DNA of 64,000 bases from positions 84,337 through 148,336 of the forward strand of contig NZ_JACAPR010000004.1 of NCBI RefSeq assembly GCF_013385635.1, written 5' to 3'. Positions within the stretch are counted from its first letter, which is position 1, and every line of letters starts with the position of its first letter. Below the pieces are notes generated by a model, which saw only the letters and a program-made list of their open reading frames with translations, did not search any database and was not told the origin of the DNA. The position numbers and the translations under genes are program-made. Shown here one piece after another: positions 8,602 to 15,847 of this stretch. The DNA comes from Pseudomonas gingeri. Its GTDB lineage: Bacteria > Pseudomonadota > Gammaproteobacteria > Pseudomonadales > Pseudomonadaceae.

Positions 8602-11600
8602 AGCGTGGTTTGAAAATCTCGGGCCTGGTGATCCTCGCCGTCCTGCTGTTCGTCGCGGCGTTGCTGGGGCTGGTGCTGGGTACCCAGTTCGGCAGCCGCT
8701 GGGCGCTGGGGCAAGTGCCGGGCCTGAGCGTGGAGAACTTCCAGGGCCGCCTCGGCGGGCAGTGGAGTGCCGATCATCTGCTCTGGCAGCAGGACGGCAG
8801 CAAGGTCGAGCTGCTGCAGCCGCGCTTCGACTGGTCGCTGCCGTGCCTGGCACGCTTGAACCTGTGTATCGAGCAGTTGGATGTCGAGCGGGTCGAGTTG
8901 CACTTTGCTCCGAGTACGCCGGCCAGCAGCGGTCCGCTGACGTTGCCCGAACTGAAACTGCCCCTGGCGATTCGCCTGGAGCAGGTGCGTATCGGCAGCT
9001 TCCTGCTGGATGGCGGTGAGCAGTTCAAGGAACTGCAACTGGCCGCGCGCTGGGCGGACAACGGTCTGCAGATCGACACTCTGCATCTGCAACGCGATGA
9101 CTTGAGCCTGGAGCTGTACGGGCAGTTGCAACCCACCGGCGACTGGCCGCTGGCGTTGCGGGGCAAGCTGATGCTGCCGGCACCCGGCGCCACGCCGTGG
9201 TCGCTGGCGCTGGATGTCCAGGGCGACCTGCTCAAGACCTTGCGGCTCAAGGCCGACAGCAGCGGTTACCTGCAAGGTCAACTGACGGGGGAGCTGCAGG
9301 CCCTGGCGGAAAACCTGCCGGCGCGGGTGAAGATCACCGCCGACGGCTTCAAGGCCAGCGCCGACCTGCCGGATACCCTGCAACTCAATCAGCTTGAACT
9401 GACCGGCAACGGCGACCTGAAGAGCGGCTACCAGTTGCAGGGGCAGGCGACCCTGCCGGCCGAGCAGGGGCCTATCGGCCTGGCGCTGCAAGGCCGGGTC
9501 GATGCCAACGGTGCGCAGATCGCCGCGCTGGACCTGACTGCCAGTGCCGACCAGCGTCTCAAGGTCAGCGGGCAACTGGACTGGCACCAGGGCTTCAGTG
9601 CCGACGCCAATGTCGACTGGCTGGACTTCCCCTGGCATCGGCTGTACCCGCTGATCGACGAACCGGCGGTCAAGGCCCGGACCTTTATCGGCGAAGTGCA
9701 CTACACCGACGGCAACTACCTGGGCAATTTCAAGGCTGACCTCGATGGTCCGGCGGGCCGCTTCAGCCTGCTCAGTCCGTTCAGCGGCGATCTGCAGCAG
9801 ATCGCCCTGCCGCAATTCGAACTGACGGCGGGGCAGGGCAAGGCCAGCGGTTATCTCAAGTTGCAGTTCGCCGATGGCGTGGCCTGGGATACCGCGCTGG
9901 ACCTCAGCGCGCTCAACCCGGCGTATTGGGTGGCGGAGTTGCCCGGCACCCTGGCAGGTCCCCTGCGCAGCAAGGGGCAGTTCAAGCACGAGCAGCTCGA
10001 CCTTGAGGCCAATCTCGATCTCAAGGGCAAGCTGCGCGGGCAACCGGCGGTGTTCCAGGCCAGGGCGAGCGGCGCAGGTGAGCAGTGGGATCTCGCTGCC
10101 CTGGATATTCGCCTGGGTGATAACCGCGTCACCGGCAACGGCAGCCTGCAGCAGCGCCTGGCCGGTCAGCTCGACCTGGATATGCCGCGTCTCGGCCAGC
10201 TCTGGCCGCAGTTGCGCGGGCAGCTCAAGGGCCGGGTCGACCTCGCTGGCAGCCTCAAGGCGCCCCAGGGCAAGGTCAACCTGCAAGGGCAGCAGTTGGT
10301 GTACGCCGACAACCGCTTGCAGAGCCTCAGTCTCGATGCCAGCCTCGACAGCGCCCAGCGTGCCCGTCTCGAACTGAAGGGTAACGCGATCAAGCTCGGC
10401 GAAACCGACCTGGGCAACCTGCTGGTCAACGGCGAAGGTGATCTCAAGCGCCAGCAGTTGCATCTGGCTCTGCAAGGGCCACTGTTGAAGCTGGCCCTCG
10501 GCCTGGACGGCACGCTGGATCAGGGCAACTGGCGCGGTCGCCTGGCCTCGGGCGATGTGCAGACCGGCGGTCAGGATTGGAAGCTGCAGAACCCGGCGAA
10601 GCTGGAACGGCTGGCTGACGGTCGACTGAATTTCGGCGCCCATTGCTGGTTGTCCGGCGACGCCAGTCTGTGTGGCGAAGATCAGCGCCTGATGCCCGAG
10701 CCCAAGCTGCGTTATCACCTCAAGCAATTCCCGCTGGAAAGCCTGGCGCAATGGATGCCCCGGGATTTCGCCTGGCAGGGCCGGCTCAATGCCGACTTGC
10801 AACTGGACCTGCCGGCCAGCGGACCGAAGGGCCAGATCGTGGTCGACGCCAGTGGCGGTACCTTGCGCATCCGCGAAAAGCGTCGCAAGTGGCTGGACTT
10901 CCCCTACGAAACCCTCCGGCTGACCAGCAACCTGACACCCCGGCGCGTCGATACCCACCTGGATTTTCGTGGTGGCAAGCTCGGTGAGCTGACCCTCCAG
11001 GCGCAGATCAATCCGCTGGCGAAGAACAAACCCCTGAGCGGTGATTTTCGCCTCAGCGGCGTCGATCTCGCGGTGATCCGGCCTTTCGTGCCGATGGTCG
11101 AGAAACTGGCCGGGCGCCTGGACGGCAGCGGACGCCTGTCCGGTGGTTTGCTGGCGCCGCAGGTCAACGGCAACCTGAACCTCAGCGGCGGGGAAATCTC
11201 CGGACCGGAACTGCCGACCACCATCAGCGACCTGCTGGTCCAGGCGCAGATCGCCGGTGAGAACGTGCAGCTCAACGGCACCTGGAAGGGCGGCGAGTCT
11301 GGGCAGGGCAGCCTCGGCGGGCATATCGGCTGGGCTGACGCGCTGTTGGTGGACATCGCGGTCAAGGGCGCGCAGTTGCCGGTGACCGTCGAACCCTACG
11401 CGGCACTGGAAGTCGCCCCGGACCTGAAGATTTCGATGCATGGCGACAAGCTGGCGATCACCGGCAAGGTCCTGGTGCCCAAGGGCGAGATCACCGTGCG
11501 CGAGTTGCCGCCGTCGACGGTAAAAGTCTCGGATGACACGGTGATCGTCGAGCACCAGACCGAAGAGGGCAAGACCCCGCTGGCCATCGCCATGGATATC

Positions 11601-12272
11601 GATGTGGTGGTCGGCGAGGACAAACTGAGCTTCAGCGGTTTCGGCCTCACCGCGAACCTGGCAGGGCAGGTGCATATCGGCGACAACCTCGATACCCGTG
11701 GCGAGCTGCGCCTCAACGACGGACGTTACCGGGCCTACGGCCAGCGCCTGACCATTCGTCGCGCACGCCTGCTGTTTGCCGGCCCGGTCGACCAGCCGTA
11801 CCTGGATATCGAGGCGATTCGCCAGACCGACGATGTGATCGCTGGCATACGCCTGAGCGGCAGCGCCGAGCAACCGACCACGCAGATCTTCTCGGAGCCG
11901 GCGATGAGCCAGGAGCAGGCCTTGTCCTACCTGGTGCTGGGGCGTCCGTTGAGCACCACTGGCGAAGACAACAATATGCTCGCCCAGGCCGCGTTGGGGT
12001 TGGGCCTGATGGGCAGTTCATCGGTGACTTCGGACCTGGCGAAGAACCTGGGTATCCAGGATTTCGAACTGGATACCCAGGGCAGTGGCACCAATACCGC
12101 GGTGGTGGCCAGCGGCAAGATCACCGAAAAGCTCAGCCTGCGCTACGGGGTGGGGGTGTTCGAGCCGGCCAACACCATTGCCTTGCGCTACCTGCTGAGC
12201 AAGCGCGTGTATCTGGAGGCGGCAAGTGGCGTTGCCAGTTCGCTGGATATTTTCTACAAGCGCGATTTCTAG
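8598..12272 (+). CDS. tamB: Translocation and assembly module inner-membrane protein TamB
   Basis: A 1224-residue AsmA/TamB-type bridge protein. An N-terminal transmembrane anchor (LVILAVLLFVAALLGLVLG, about residues 9-27) is followed by a very long periplasmic beta-taco of repeated amphipathic strands. The conserved DUF490/TamB C-terminal domain is at about residues 880-1224 (FSEPAMSQEQALSYLVLGRP and GVFEPANTIALRYLLS near the end). The GTG start at 8598 lies in the GTGA overlap with tamA. It is expected to form a hydrophobic conduit with TamA across the periplasm. Confidence 0.95.
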   Translation: MKRGLKISGLVILAVLLFVAALLGLVLGTQFGSRWALGQVPGLSVENFQGRLGGQWSADHLLWQQDGSKVELLQPRFDWSLPCLARLNLCIEQLDVERVELHFAPSTPASSGPLTLPELKLPLAIRLEQVRIGSFLLDGGEQFKELQLAARWADNGLQIDTLHLQRDDLSLELYGQLQPTGDWPLALRGKLMLPAPGATPWSLALDVQGDLLKTLRLKADSSGYLQGQLTGELQALAENLPARVKITADGFKASADLPDTLQLNQLELTGNGDLKSGYQLQGQATLPAEQGPIGLALQGRVDANGAQIAALDLTASADQRLKVSGQLDWHQGFSADANVDWLDFPWHRLYPLIDEPAVKARTFIGEVHYTDGNYLGNFKADLDGPAGRFSLLSPFSGDLQQIALPQFELTAGQGKASGYLKLQFADGVAWDTALDLSALNPAYWVAELPGTLAGPLRSKGQFKHEQLDLEANLDLKGKLRGQPAVFQARASGAGEQWDLAALDIRLGDNRVTGNGSLQQRLAGQLDLDMPRLGQLWPQLRGQLKGRVDLAGSLKAPQGKVNLQGQQLVYADNRLQSLSLDASLDSAQRARLELKGNAIKLGETDLGNLLVNGEGDLKRQQLHLALQGPLLKLALGLDGTLDQGNWRGRLASGDVQTGGQDWKLQNPAKLERLADGRLNFGAHCWLSGDASLCGEDQRLMPEPKLRYHLKQFPLESLAQWMPRDFAWQGRLNADLQLDLPASGPKGQIVVDASGGTLRIREKRRKWLDFPYETLRLTSNLTPRRVDTHLDFRGGKLGELTLQAQINPLAKNKPLSGDFRLSGVDLAVIRPFVPMVEKLAGRLDGSGRLSGGLLAPQVNGNLNLSGGEISGPELPTTISDLLVQAQIAGENVQLNGTWKGGESGQGSLGGHIGWADALLVDIAVKGAQLPVTVEPYAALEVAPDLKISMHGDKLAITGKVLVPKGEITVRELPPSTVKVSDDTVIVEHQTEEGKTPLAIAMDIDVVVGEDKLSFSGFGLTANLAGQVHIGDNLDTRGELRLNDGRYRAYGQRLTIRRARLLFAGPVDQPYLDIEAIRQTDDVIAGIRLSGSAEQPTTQIFSEPAMSQEQALSYLVLGRPLSTTGEDNNMLAQAALGLGLMGSSSVTSDLAKNLGIQDFELDTQGSGTNTAVVASGKITEKLSLRYGVGVFEPANTIALRYLLSKRVYLEAASGVASSLDIFYKRDF

Positions 12273-12295
12273 GGCCCTTCCATGACGGCATCCCT

Positions 12296-12378
12296 GTAGG
12301 AGCCGGCTTGCCGGCGATGGCGTCCGCAATGTCGCAGCAAGGCTCAAGGGCCTCATCGCCGGCAAGCCGGCTCCCACA
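12296..12378. repeat. REP pair (GTAGGAGCCGGC type)
   Basis: Inverted REP cores at about 12296-12319 and 12354-12378 lie immediately downstream of tamB. Confidence 0.88.
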
Positions 12379-12400
12379 AGGGGCGCGCGCGGTTTCAGGG

Positions 12401-12505
12401 TCGTTCCCATGCTCCGCGTGGGAATGCCTCTCTGGACGCTCTGCGTCCGCTCTTGTGACGCGTAGCGTCACGGGCTGCATTCCTTTGCTGCGCGTGGGAA
12501 CGATC
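12401..12505. repeat. Cruciform palindromic element, family 2 (TCGTTCCC arms)
   Basis: Outer inverted arms TCGTTCCCATGCTCCGCGTG and CTGCGCGTGGGAACGATCA enclose two smaller palindromes, GGACGCTCTGCGTCC and TGACGCGTAGCGTCA. The whole would fold as a three-way junction. Full-length relatives are at 22609-22703 and 52877-52986, and a stub is at 46022-46049. The family is distinct in sequence from the REP elements. Confidence 0.85.
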
Positions 12506-12510
12506 AAACA

Positions 12511-12538
12511 TGTAGGAGCAGGGCTTGCCCGCGAAGGG
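12511..12538. repeat. Single REP, GGGCTTGCCCGC type
   Basis: A single core, GTAGGAGCAGGGCTTGCCCG, immediately follows the cruciform element. An inserted A interrupts the usual GAGCGGGC of this subtype. Confidence 0.75.
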
Positions 12539-12576
12539 GCCTCTAGAATCACCAGCGACCCGCTTGTGTAACTTGC

Positions 12577-13572
12577 CTAGCGGTTGAGGCTCGGCATCGC
12601 CGCCTCGGGATAACGCAGCCCCGCCGCCGCATTCGCCGGGAAAACAGCCTCCAGCGCCTGCAATTCAGTTGCACTCAGTTGCACGTCCAGGGCCCCGACG
12701 TTCTCTTCCAGGTACTTGCGCTGCTTGGTCCCGGGAATCGGGATCAGGTAATCGCCCTGGGCCAATACCCAGGCCAGTGCCAGCTGTCCGGCGCTGATCC
12801 CTTTCTGCGCCGCCAGTGCCTGCACCTGCGCGACCAGTTGCAGGTTCTTCGCGAAGTTCTCGCCCTGGAAACGTGGGCTGGTGCGACGGAAGTCGTCGAC
12901 GGCAAAGTCTTCCGGGGTTTTCAGCGTTCCGGTGAGGAAACCACGGCCCAGGGGGCTGTAGGGTACGAAGGCAATGCCCAGTCGCTGGCAGGCCTGCAGG
13001 CAGCCGTTGTCTTCCTGGTCGCGGCTCCACAGCGAGTACTCGCTTTGCAGTGCACTGATCGGATGAACCTTGTGTGCCCGCTCCAGGGTCGCCGCCGAGG
13101 CTTCGCTCAGGCCCAGGTAACGCACCTTGCCGGCCTTGACCAGTTCGGCCATGGCGCCGACGGTTTCCTCGATGGCCACGTCCGGATCGACACGGTGCTG
13201 GTAGTACAGGTCGAGGGTTTCGATGCCCAGGCGCTTGAGAGTGCCGTCGATGGAGCGACGGACATACTCTGGCCGGCCGTTGACTCCGCGCAGGGACGGA
13301 TTGGCCGGGTCGCGCAGAATACCGAACTTGCTCGCCAGGAAGACCTGGTCGCGCTTGCCGACGAGCGCCTTGCCGAGCAGTTCTTCGTTGCTGTAGGGAC
13401 CGTAGATATCGGCGGTATCCAGCAGGGTCACGCCCAGCTCCAGGGCGCGGTGCAGGGTGGCGATGGCTTCGCCGGTGTTGCTGCCGGTGGTATAGAAATC
13501 GCTCATGCCCATGCAGCCCAGGCCTATGGCGGAAACCCGCGGACCGTTTTTACCCAGTTGACGAGTGTGCAT
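12577..13572 (-). CDS. Aldo/keto reductase
   Basis: A 331-residue NADPH-dependent oxidoreductase of the AKR13/YakC-like group. It begins [20 protein letters not shown] and shows catalytic-tetrad segments [19 protein letters not shown] (Asp, Tyr), LASKFG (Lys) and YYQHRVD (His). The NADPH-binding C-terminus contains [19 protein letters not shown]. It reduces aldehydes or ketones; the substrate is unknown. The start at 13572 follows family practice, and a 26-residue upstream extension lacks family similarity. The gene is divergent from the LysR regulator at 13681, its probable controller. Confidence 0.92.
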   Translation of the reverse strand: MHTRQLGKNGPRVSAIGLGCMGMSDFYTTGSNTGEAIATLHRALELGVTLLDTADIYGPYSNEELLGKALVGKRDQVFLASKFGILRDPANPSLRGVNGRPEYVRRSIDGTLKRLGIETLDLYYQHRVDPDVAIEETVGAMAELVKAGKVRYLGLSEASAATLERAHKVHPISALQSEYSLWSRDQEDNGCLQACQRLGIAFVPYSPLGRGFLTGTLKTPEDFAVDDFRRTSPRFQGENFAKNLQLVAQVQALAAQKGISAGQLALAWVLAQGDYLIPIPGTKQRKYLEENVGALDVQLSATELQALEAVFPANAAAGLRYPEAAMPSLNR

Positions 13573-13680
13573 CGATAACGCTCCTGTACGAAAGATCAGC
13601 CATTGTGATCCTCGAAAAAAGCGCGATAAACCGGCTAAAAGTGCTATCACTATTCGTATTTTCTAAATAATGGATCGCCG

Positions 13681-14592
13681 ATGGACCGTTTCAACGCCAT
13701 GCGTGTGTTTACCCGGATCGTCGAACTGGGCGGTTTCGCCAAGGCCGCGGACAGCCTGCAACTGCCCCGCGCCTCGGTGACGATCCTGGTCAAGCAGTTG
13801 GAAGCGCACCTGGGGGTGCAGTTGCTGCGCCGGACCACCCGTCAGGTCAGCACTACCCTTGATGGTGCCGCCTACTACCAGCGTTGCGTGCGTCTGCTGG
13901 CGGACCTGGAGGAAACCGAGGCGGTGTTTCGCGCCACCCGCCTGAATCCGCGCGGAACCTTGCGGGTCGACATGCCGGCGGCCATCGGGCGGTTGATCGT
14001 GATTCCGGTGCTGCCGGAGTTCACCGAGCGCTATCCGCTGATCGAGCTGGAGATAGGCCTCAACGACCGCCCCGTGGACCTGATTCGCGAAGGCATCGAT
14101 TGCGTGTTGCGCGGTGGCGGGGTACTGGATGACTCGTTGGTGGCCAGGCCGCTGGTGACGGTCGAGCAGGTGATCTGCGCCAGCCCGGCCTACCTGCGCA
14201 AGTACGGTGTGCCCACCTCGCTGGAGGCGCTCGCGGAGCACCAGATGGTCGAGTATTTTTCCGGTGCCAGCGGCAAGCGTTATGGCCTGGACTTCCTCCA
14301 GGACGGCCAGTTGCAGGCCCTGCACCTGGCCAGACGGGTCGCGGTCAGCAGCGCCGACGGCTACCTGGCTGCCTGCGAGGCCGGATTCGGCCTGGCGCAG
14401 ATTCCGTATTACCACGTGGTCGAGCAATTGCGCGATGGCCGTCTGTGCGAGGTGCTGCCGGGGATAGCGCAGCCGGGACTGCCGCTGGCCGCCCTCTACC
14501 CGCCGCACCGGCAGTTGTCCCAGCGGGTGCGGGTGTTTGTCGATTGGCTGGTGGCGGTGTGTGCCCGTCCGGGCATCGGTTTCAAGCGTTGA
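13681..14592 (+). CDS. LysR-family transcriptional regulator
   Basis: A 303-residue LysR-type regulator. It begins MDRFNAMRVFTRIVELGGFA, the winged HTH continues through LPRASVTILVKQLEAHLGVQ, and LLRRTTRQVSTTLDGAAYY follows, as in the CrgA/DmlR-like sub-branch that often controls a neighbouring oxidoreductase. It is divergent from the aldo/keto reductase, with a 108-bp spacer (13573-13680) that would hold both promoters and the operator. The effector is unknown. Confidence 0.9.
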   Translation: MDRFNAMRVFTRIVELGGFAKAADSLQLPRASVTILVKQLEAHLGVQLLRRTTRQVSTTLDGAAYYQRCVRLLADLEETEAVFRATRLNPRGTLRVDMPAAIGRLIVIPVLPEFTERYPLIELEIGLNDRPVDLIREGIDCVLRGGGVLDDSLVARPLVTVEQVICASPAYLRKYGVPTSLEALAEHQMVEYFSGASGKRYGLDFLQDGQLQALHLARRVAVSSADGYLAACEAGFGLAQIPYYHVVEQLRDGRLCEVLPGIAQPGLPLAALYPPHRQLSQRVRVFVDWLVAVCARPGIGFKR

Positions 14593-14618
14593 AGGACGGG
14601 GCGGTGGCCTGAAACGAA

Positions 14619-14644
14619 ACGGGTGAGCCGAAGGGCTCACCCGT
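14619..14644 (-). terminator. Hairpin terminator between convergent genes
   Basis: A perfect 11-bp stem (ACGGGTGAGCC paired with GGCTCACCCGT) closes a four-base loop between the LysR gene and the small lipoprotein gene. Read on the minus strand, the hairpin is followed by TTCGTTTC, so it best serves the lipoprotein gene, but it could stop both transcripts. Confidence 0.75.
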
Positions 14645-14649
14645 GGATG

Positions 14650-14808
14650 TCAGCGATGGTAGTAACCGGGACCGCCTCCGTAGTACCCGGGGCCGCCTCC
14701 ATAGTAACGGTGGTCATGCCAGCCACCACCGCCGTGGGGAAATATGATGCAACCGCTCATGGACAACATGAGTAACACAGGAATCAGCAGTGTGATTCGA
14801 CGAAACAT
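14650..14808 (-). CDS. Small Gly/Tyr-rich lipoprotein, function unknown
   Basis: A 52-residue protein. A signal peptide (MFRRITLLIPVLLMLSM) ends in a lipobox-like SMSGC. The mature part is a His/Gly/Tyr-rich tail with the repeat YYGGGPGYYGGGPGYY. A good ribosome site (GAGGAAGTG in minus-strand sense) precedes the ATG at 14808. Small lipoproteins with PGYY repeats are common in Pseudomonas envelopes and have no assigned role. A hairpin terminator follows directly. Confidence 0.75.
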   Translation of the reverse strand: MFRRITLLIPVLLMLSMSGCIIFPHGGGGWHDHRYYGGGPGYYGGGPGYYHR

Positions 14809-14975
14809 GGACACTTCCTCATGGTTGAAGCCGGGAAGCGAAAACTCTTGCCCGGCTGTATCATGAGACTGCGTACGGGGCGGCTTATTCGGCGAGCGCT
14901 GTAGGTGCTTGGCATGAATGCCGATACAAACCCGATACAATTTTTCGTTTCAGGCTTTATTTCAGGATGCATGCA

Positions 14976-15164
14976 ATGACCCAGGCACAACGTTTGAAGT
15001 ACTCGATTCTGATCGTCCTGGTGGTGCTGGGGATCATGTTCGGCCTCACCTACCTGCAGAACACCGGCGTGATCAGCGAGAAGCTGTTCCAGTACATCGC
15101 CATCGGCGTGGCGGTGGTCGTGGTGATCATCAATGGCGTGATGCGGCGCAAGGTCAAGCCCTGA
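14976..15164 (+). CDS. Small two-helix membrane protein
   Basis: A 62-residue protein with two hydrophobic stretches, YSILIVLVVLGIMFGLTYLQ (about residues 8-27) and IAIGVAVVVVIINGVM (about residues 41-56), and a basic tail RRKVKP. It is probably an inner-membrane protein with both ends in the cytoplasm. The ATG at 14976 is chosen because AGGA at 14964-14967 sits eight bases before it; an in-frame ATG at 14967 overlaps that site. No function is recognised. Confidence 0.7.
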   Translation: MTQAQRLKYSILIVLVVLGIMFGLTYLQNTGVISEKLFQYIAIGVAVVVVIINGVMRRKVKP

Positions 15165-15167
15165 CCC

Positions 15168-15545
15168 TCAGTCCTGCTGTTCCAGCGCCGTCAGCGCATC
15201 GGGGTGCAGGCTGTAGCTCTTGTCCGTGTTGAGCACCACCACACCCTCGCTGCACAAGCGCTTGAGCACTTCGCGCACGCTGAGGAAGGACAACGGAATG
15301 TCCAGTTCCAGCAGGTGACTGTGGACGCCGCGCACGCCCAGGCGGCGCTGGCCGCTGCCGGCGTCGAGCAGGGCATCGATCACCTTCAGCCGGATCAGGC
15401 TGGTGCGCAAGCCGAAGTGCTTGAGCAGTTGGCGAATACGCTCGTTGCCATTGCGCTCGGCAGGTTTGGCAAACATGGCGCCCGAGCTATAGGTAGGATC
15501 GCGTTGCAAGGAAATACCGTCCGTTGGCCTGTGCTGGTCGTACAT
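15168..15545 (-). CDS. Fur-like winged-helix protein lacking the metal/dimerisation domain
   Basis: A 125-residue protein. Residues 35-115 resemble the DNA-binding half of Fur/Zur (IRQLLKHFGLRTSLIRLKVI, then a helix and SFLSVREVLKRLCSEGVVVL). The C-terminal beta domain and the HHHxH/Cys metal ligands of true Fur proteins are absent. The start at 15545 has AAAGGAG upstream in the minus sense. Such proteins are often labelled Fe2+/Zn2+ uptake regulators, but nothing here shows metal sensing. It is divergent from pvdQ across a 302-bp spacer and could take part in its control, though this is speculation. Confidence 0.7.
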   Translation of the reverse strand: MYDQHRPTDGISLQRDPTYSSGAMFAKPAERNGNERIRQLLKHFGLRTSLIRLKVIDALLDAGSGQRRLGVRGVHSHLLELDIPLSFLSVREVLKRLCSEGVVVLNTDKSYSLHPDALTALEQQD

Positions 15546-15703
15546 GCAAAAACTCCTTTTCAGAGCCTGATCAGGAAAGTGATGTCTGCTCTCGCTTATT
15601 AAGACGAACGAGACGGCTAAATCATGAAGCCCCGAATGTAGAAAATTTGTCGGTATCAGGTCGCAGACATGTCGAGAGGCCGACCTCCGGATGTCCGGCC
15701 GAC

Positions 15704-15726
15704 TAAATTCCGGGTGTGGCATTCGT
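15704..15726 (+). promoter_or_regulatory. Candidate iron-starvation (PvdS) promoter of pvdQ
   Basis: TAAAT at 15704-15708 and CGT at 15724-15726 are separated by 15 bases. PvdS-dependent promoters have TAAAT and CGT elements usually 16-17 bases apart, so the spacing is one short of typical. The preceding GAC and the following T fit the usual context. It lies about 120 bp upstream of the pvdQ start. Confidence 0.5.
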
Positions 15727-15732
15727 CTTTAT

Positions 15733-15762
15733 GGGCAGGCATCGGCTGCCCGTTGCTTTTTT
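15733..15762 (+). terminator. Terminator-like hairpin in the pvdQ leader
   Basis: GGGCAG (15733-15738) pairs with CTGCCC (15746-15751) around a 7-base loop, followed by GTTGCTTTTTT. It points toward pvdQ and lies upstream of its start, so it is either a leader attenuator or the end of a short upstream transcript. Confidence 0.5.
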
Positions 15763-15767
15763 CCCGT

Positions 15768-15791
15768 GGGCGCCGGTTTTTCCAGGCGCCC
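15768..15791 (+). promoter_or_regulatory. Second leader hairpin before pvdQ
   Basis: GGGCGCC pairs perfectly with GGCGCCC around a 10-base, T-rich loop, six bases after the U-tract of the first hairpin. Its role is unknown; it may be a stabilising or attenuating leader structure. Confidence 0.4.
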
Positions 15792-15847
15792 GTTCGCGGT
15801 CATGTCCCGTGCTGCCTGGTATTCGATTTGTTCTATCAGGAGTCTGC

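Larger units (their letters stand above)
12273..12576. other. Intergenic repeat cluster without genes
   Basis: This 304-bp gap between the convergent tamB and an aldo/keto reductase holds three repeat elements in a row: a REP pair (12296-12378), a cruciform-type palindromic element (12401-12505) and a single REP of the GGGCTTGCCCGC type (12511-12538). No coding region or clear rho-independent terminator was seen. Confidence 0.85.
15546..15847. other. 302-bp divergent spacer: candidate PvdS promoter and two hairpins
   Basis: The gap between the Fur-like gene and pvdQ holds a TAAAT/CGT iron-starvation-type promoter candidate (15704-15726), a terminator-like hairpin with a U-tract (15733-15762) and a second GC-rich hairpin (15768-15791), all upstream of the pvdQ GTG. 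No protein-coding region was seen. Confidence 0.7.

Noticed and set aside
8364..11873. A 1169-codon open frame antisense to tamB
   Set aside because: Long antisense open frames are expected in high-GC Pseudomonas genes. The translation is low-complexity (Gln/Arg/Leu-rich) and tamB on the other strand has full family features.
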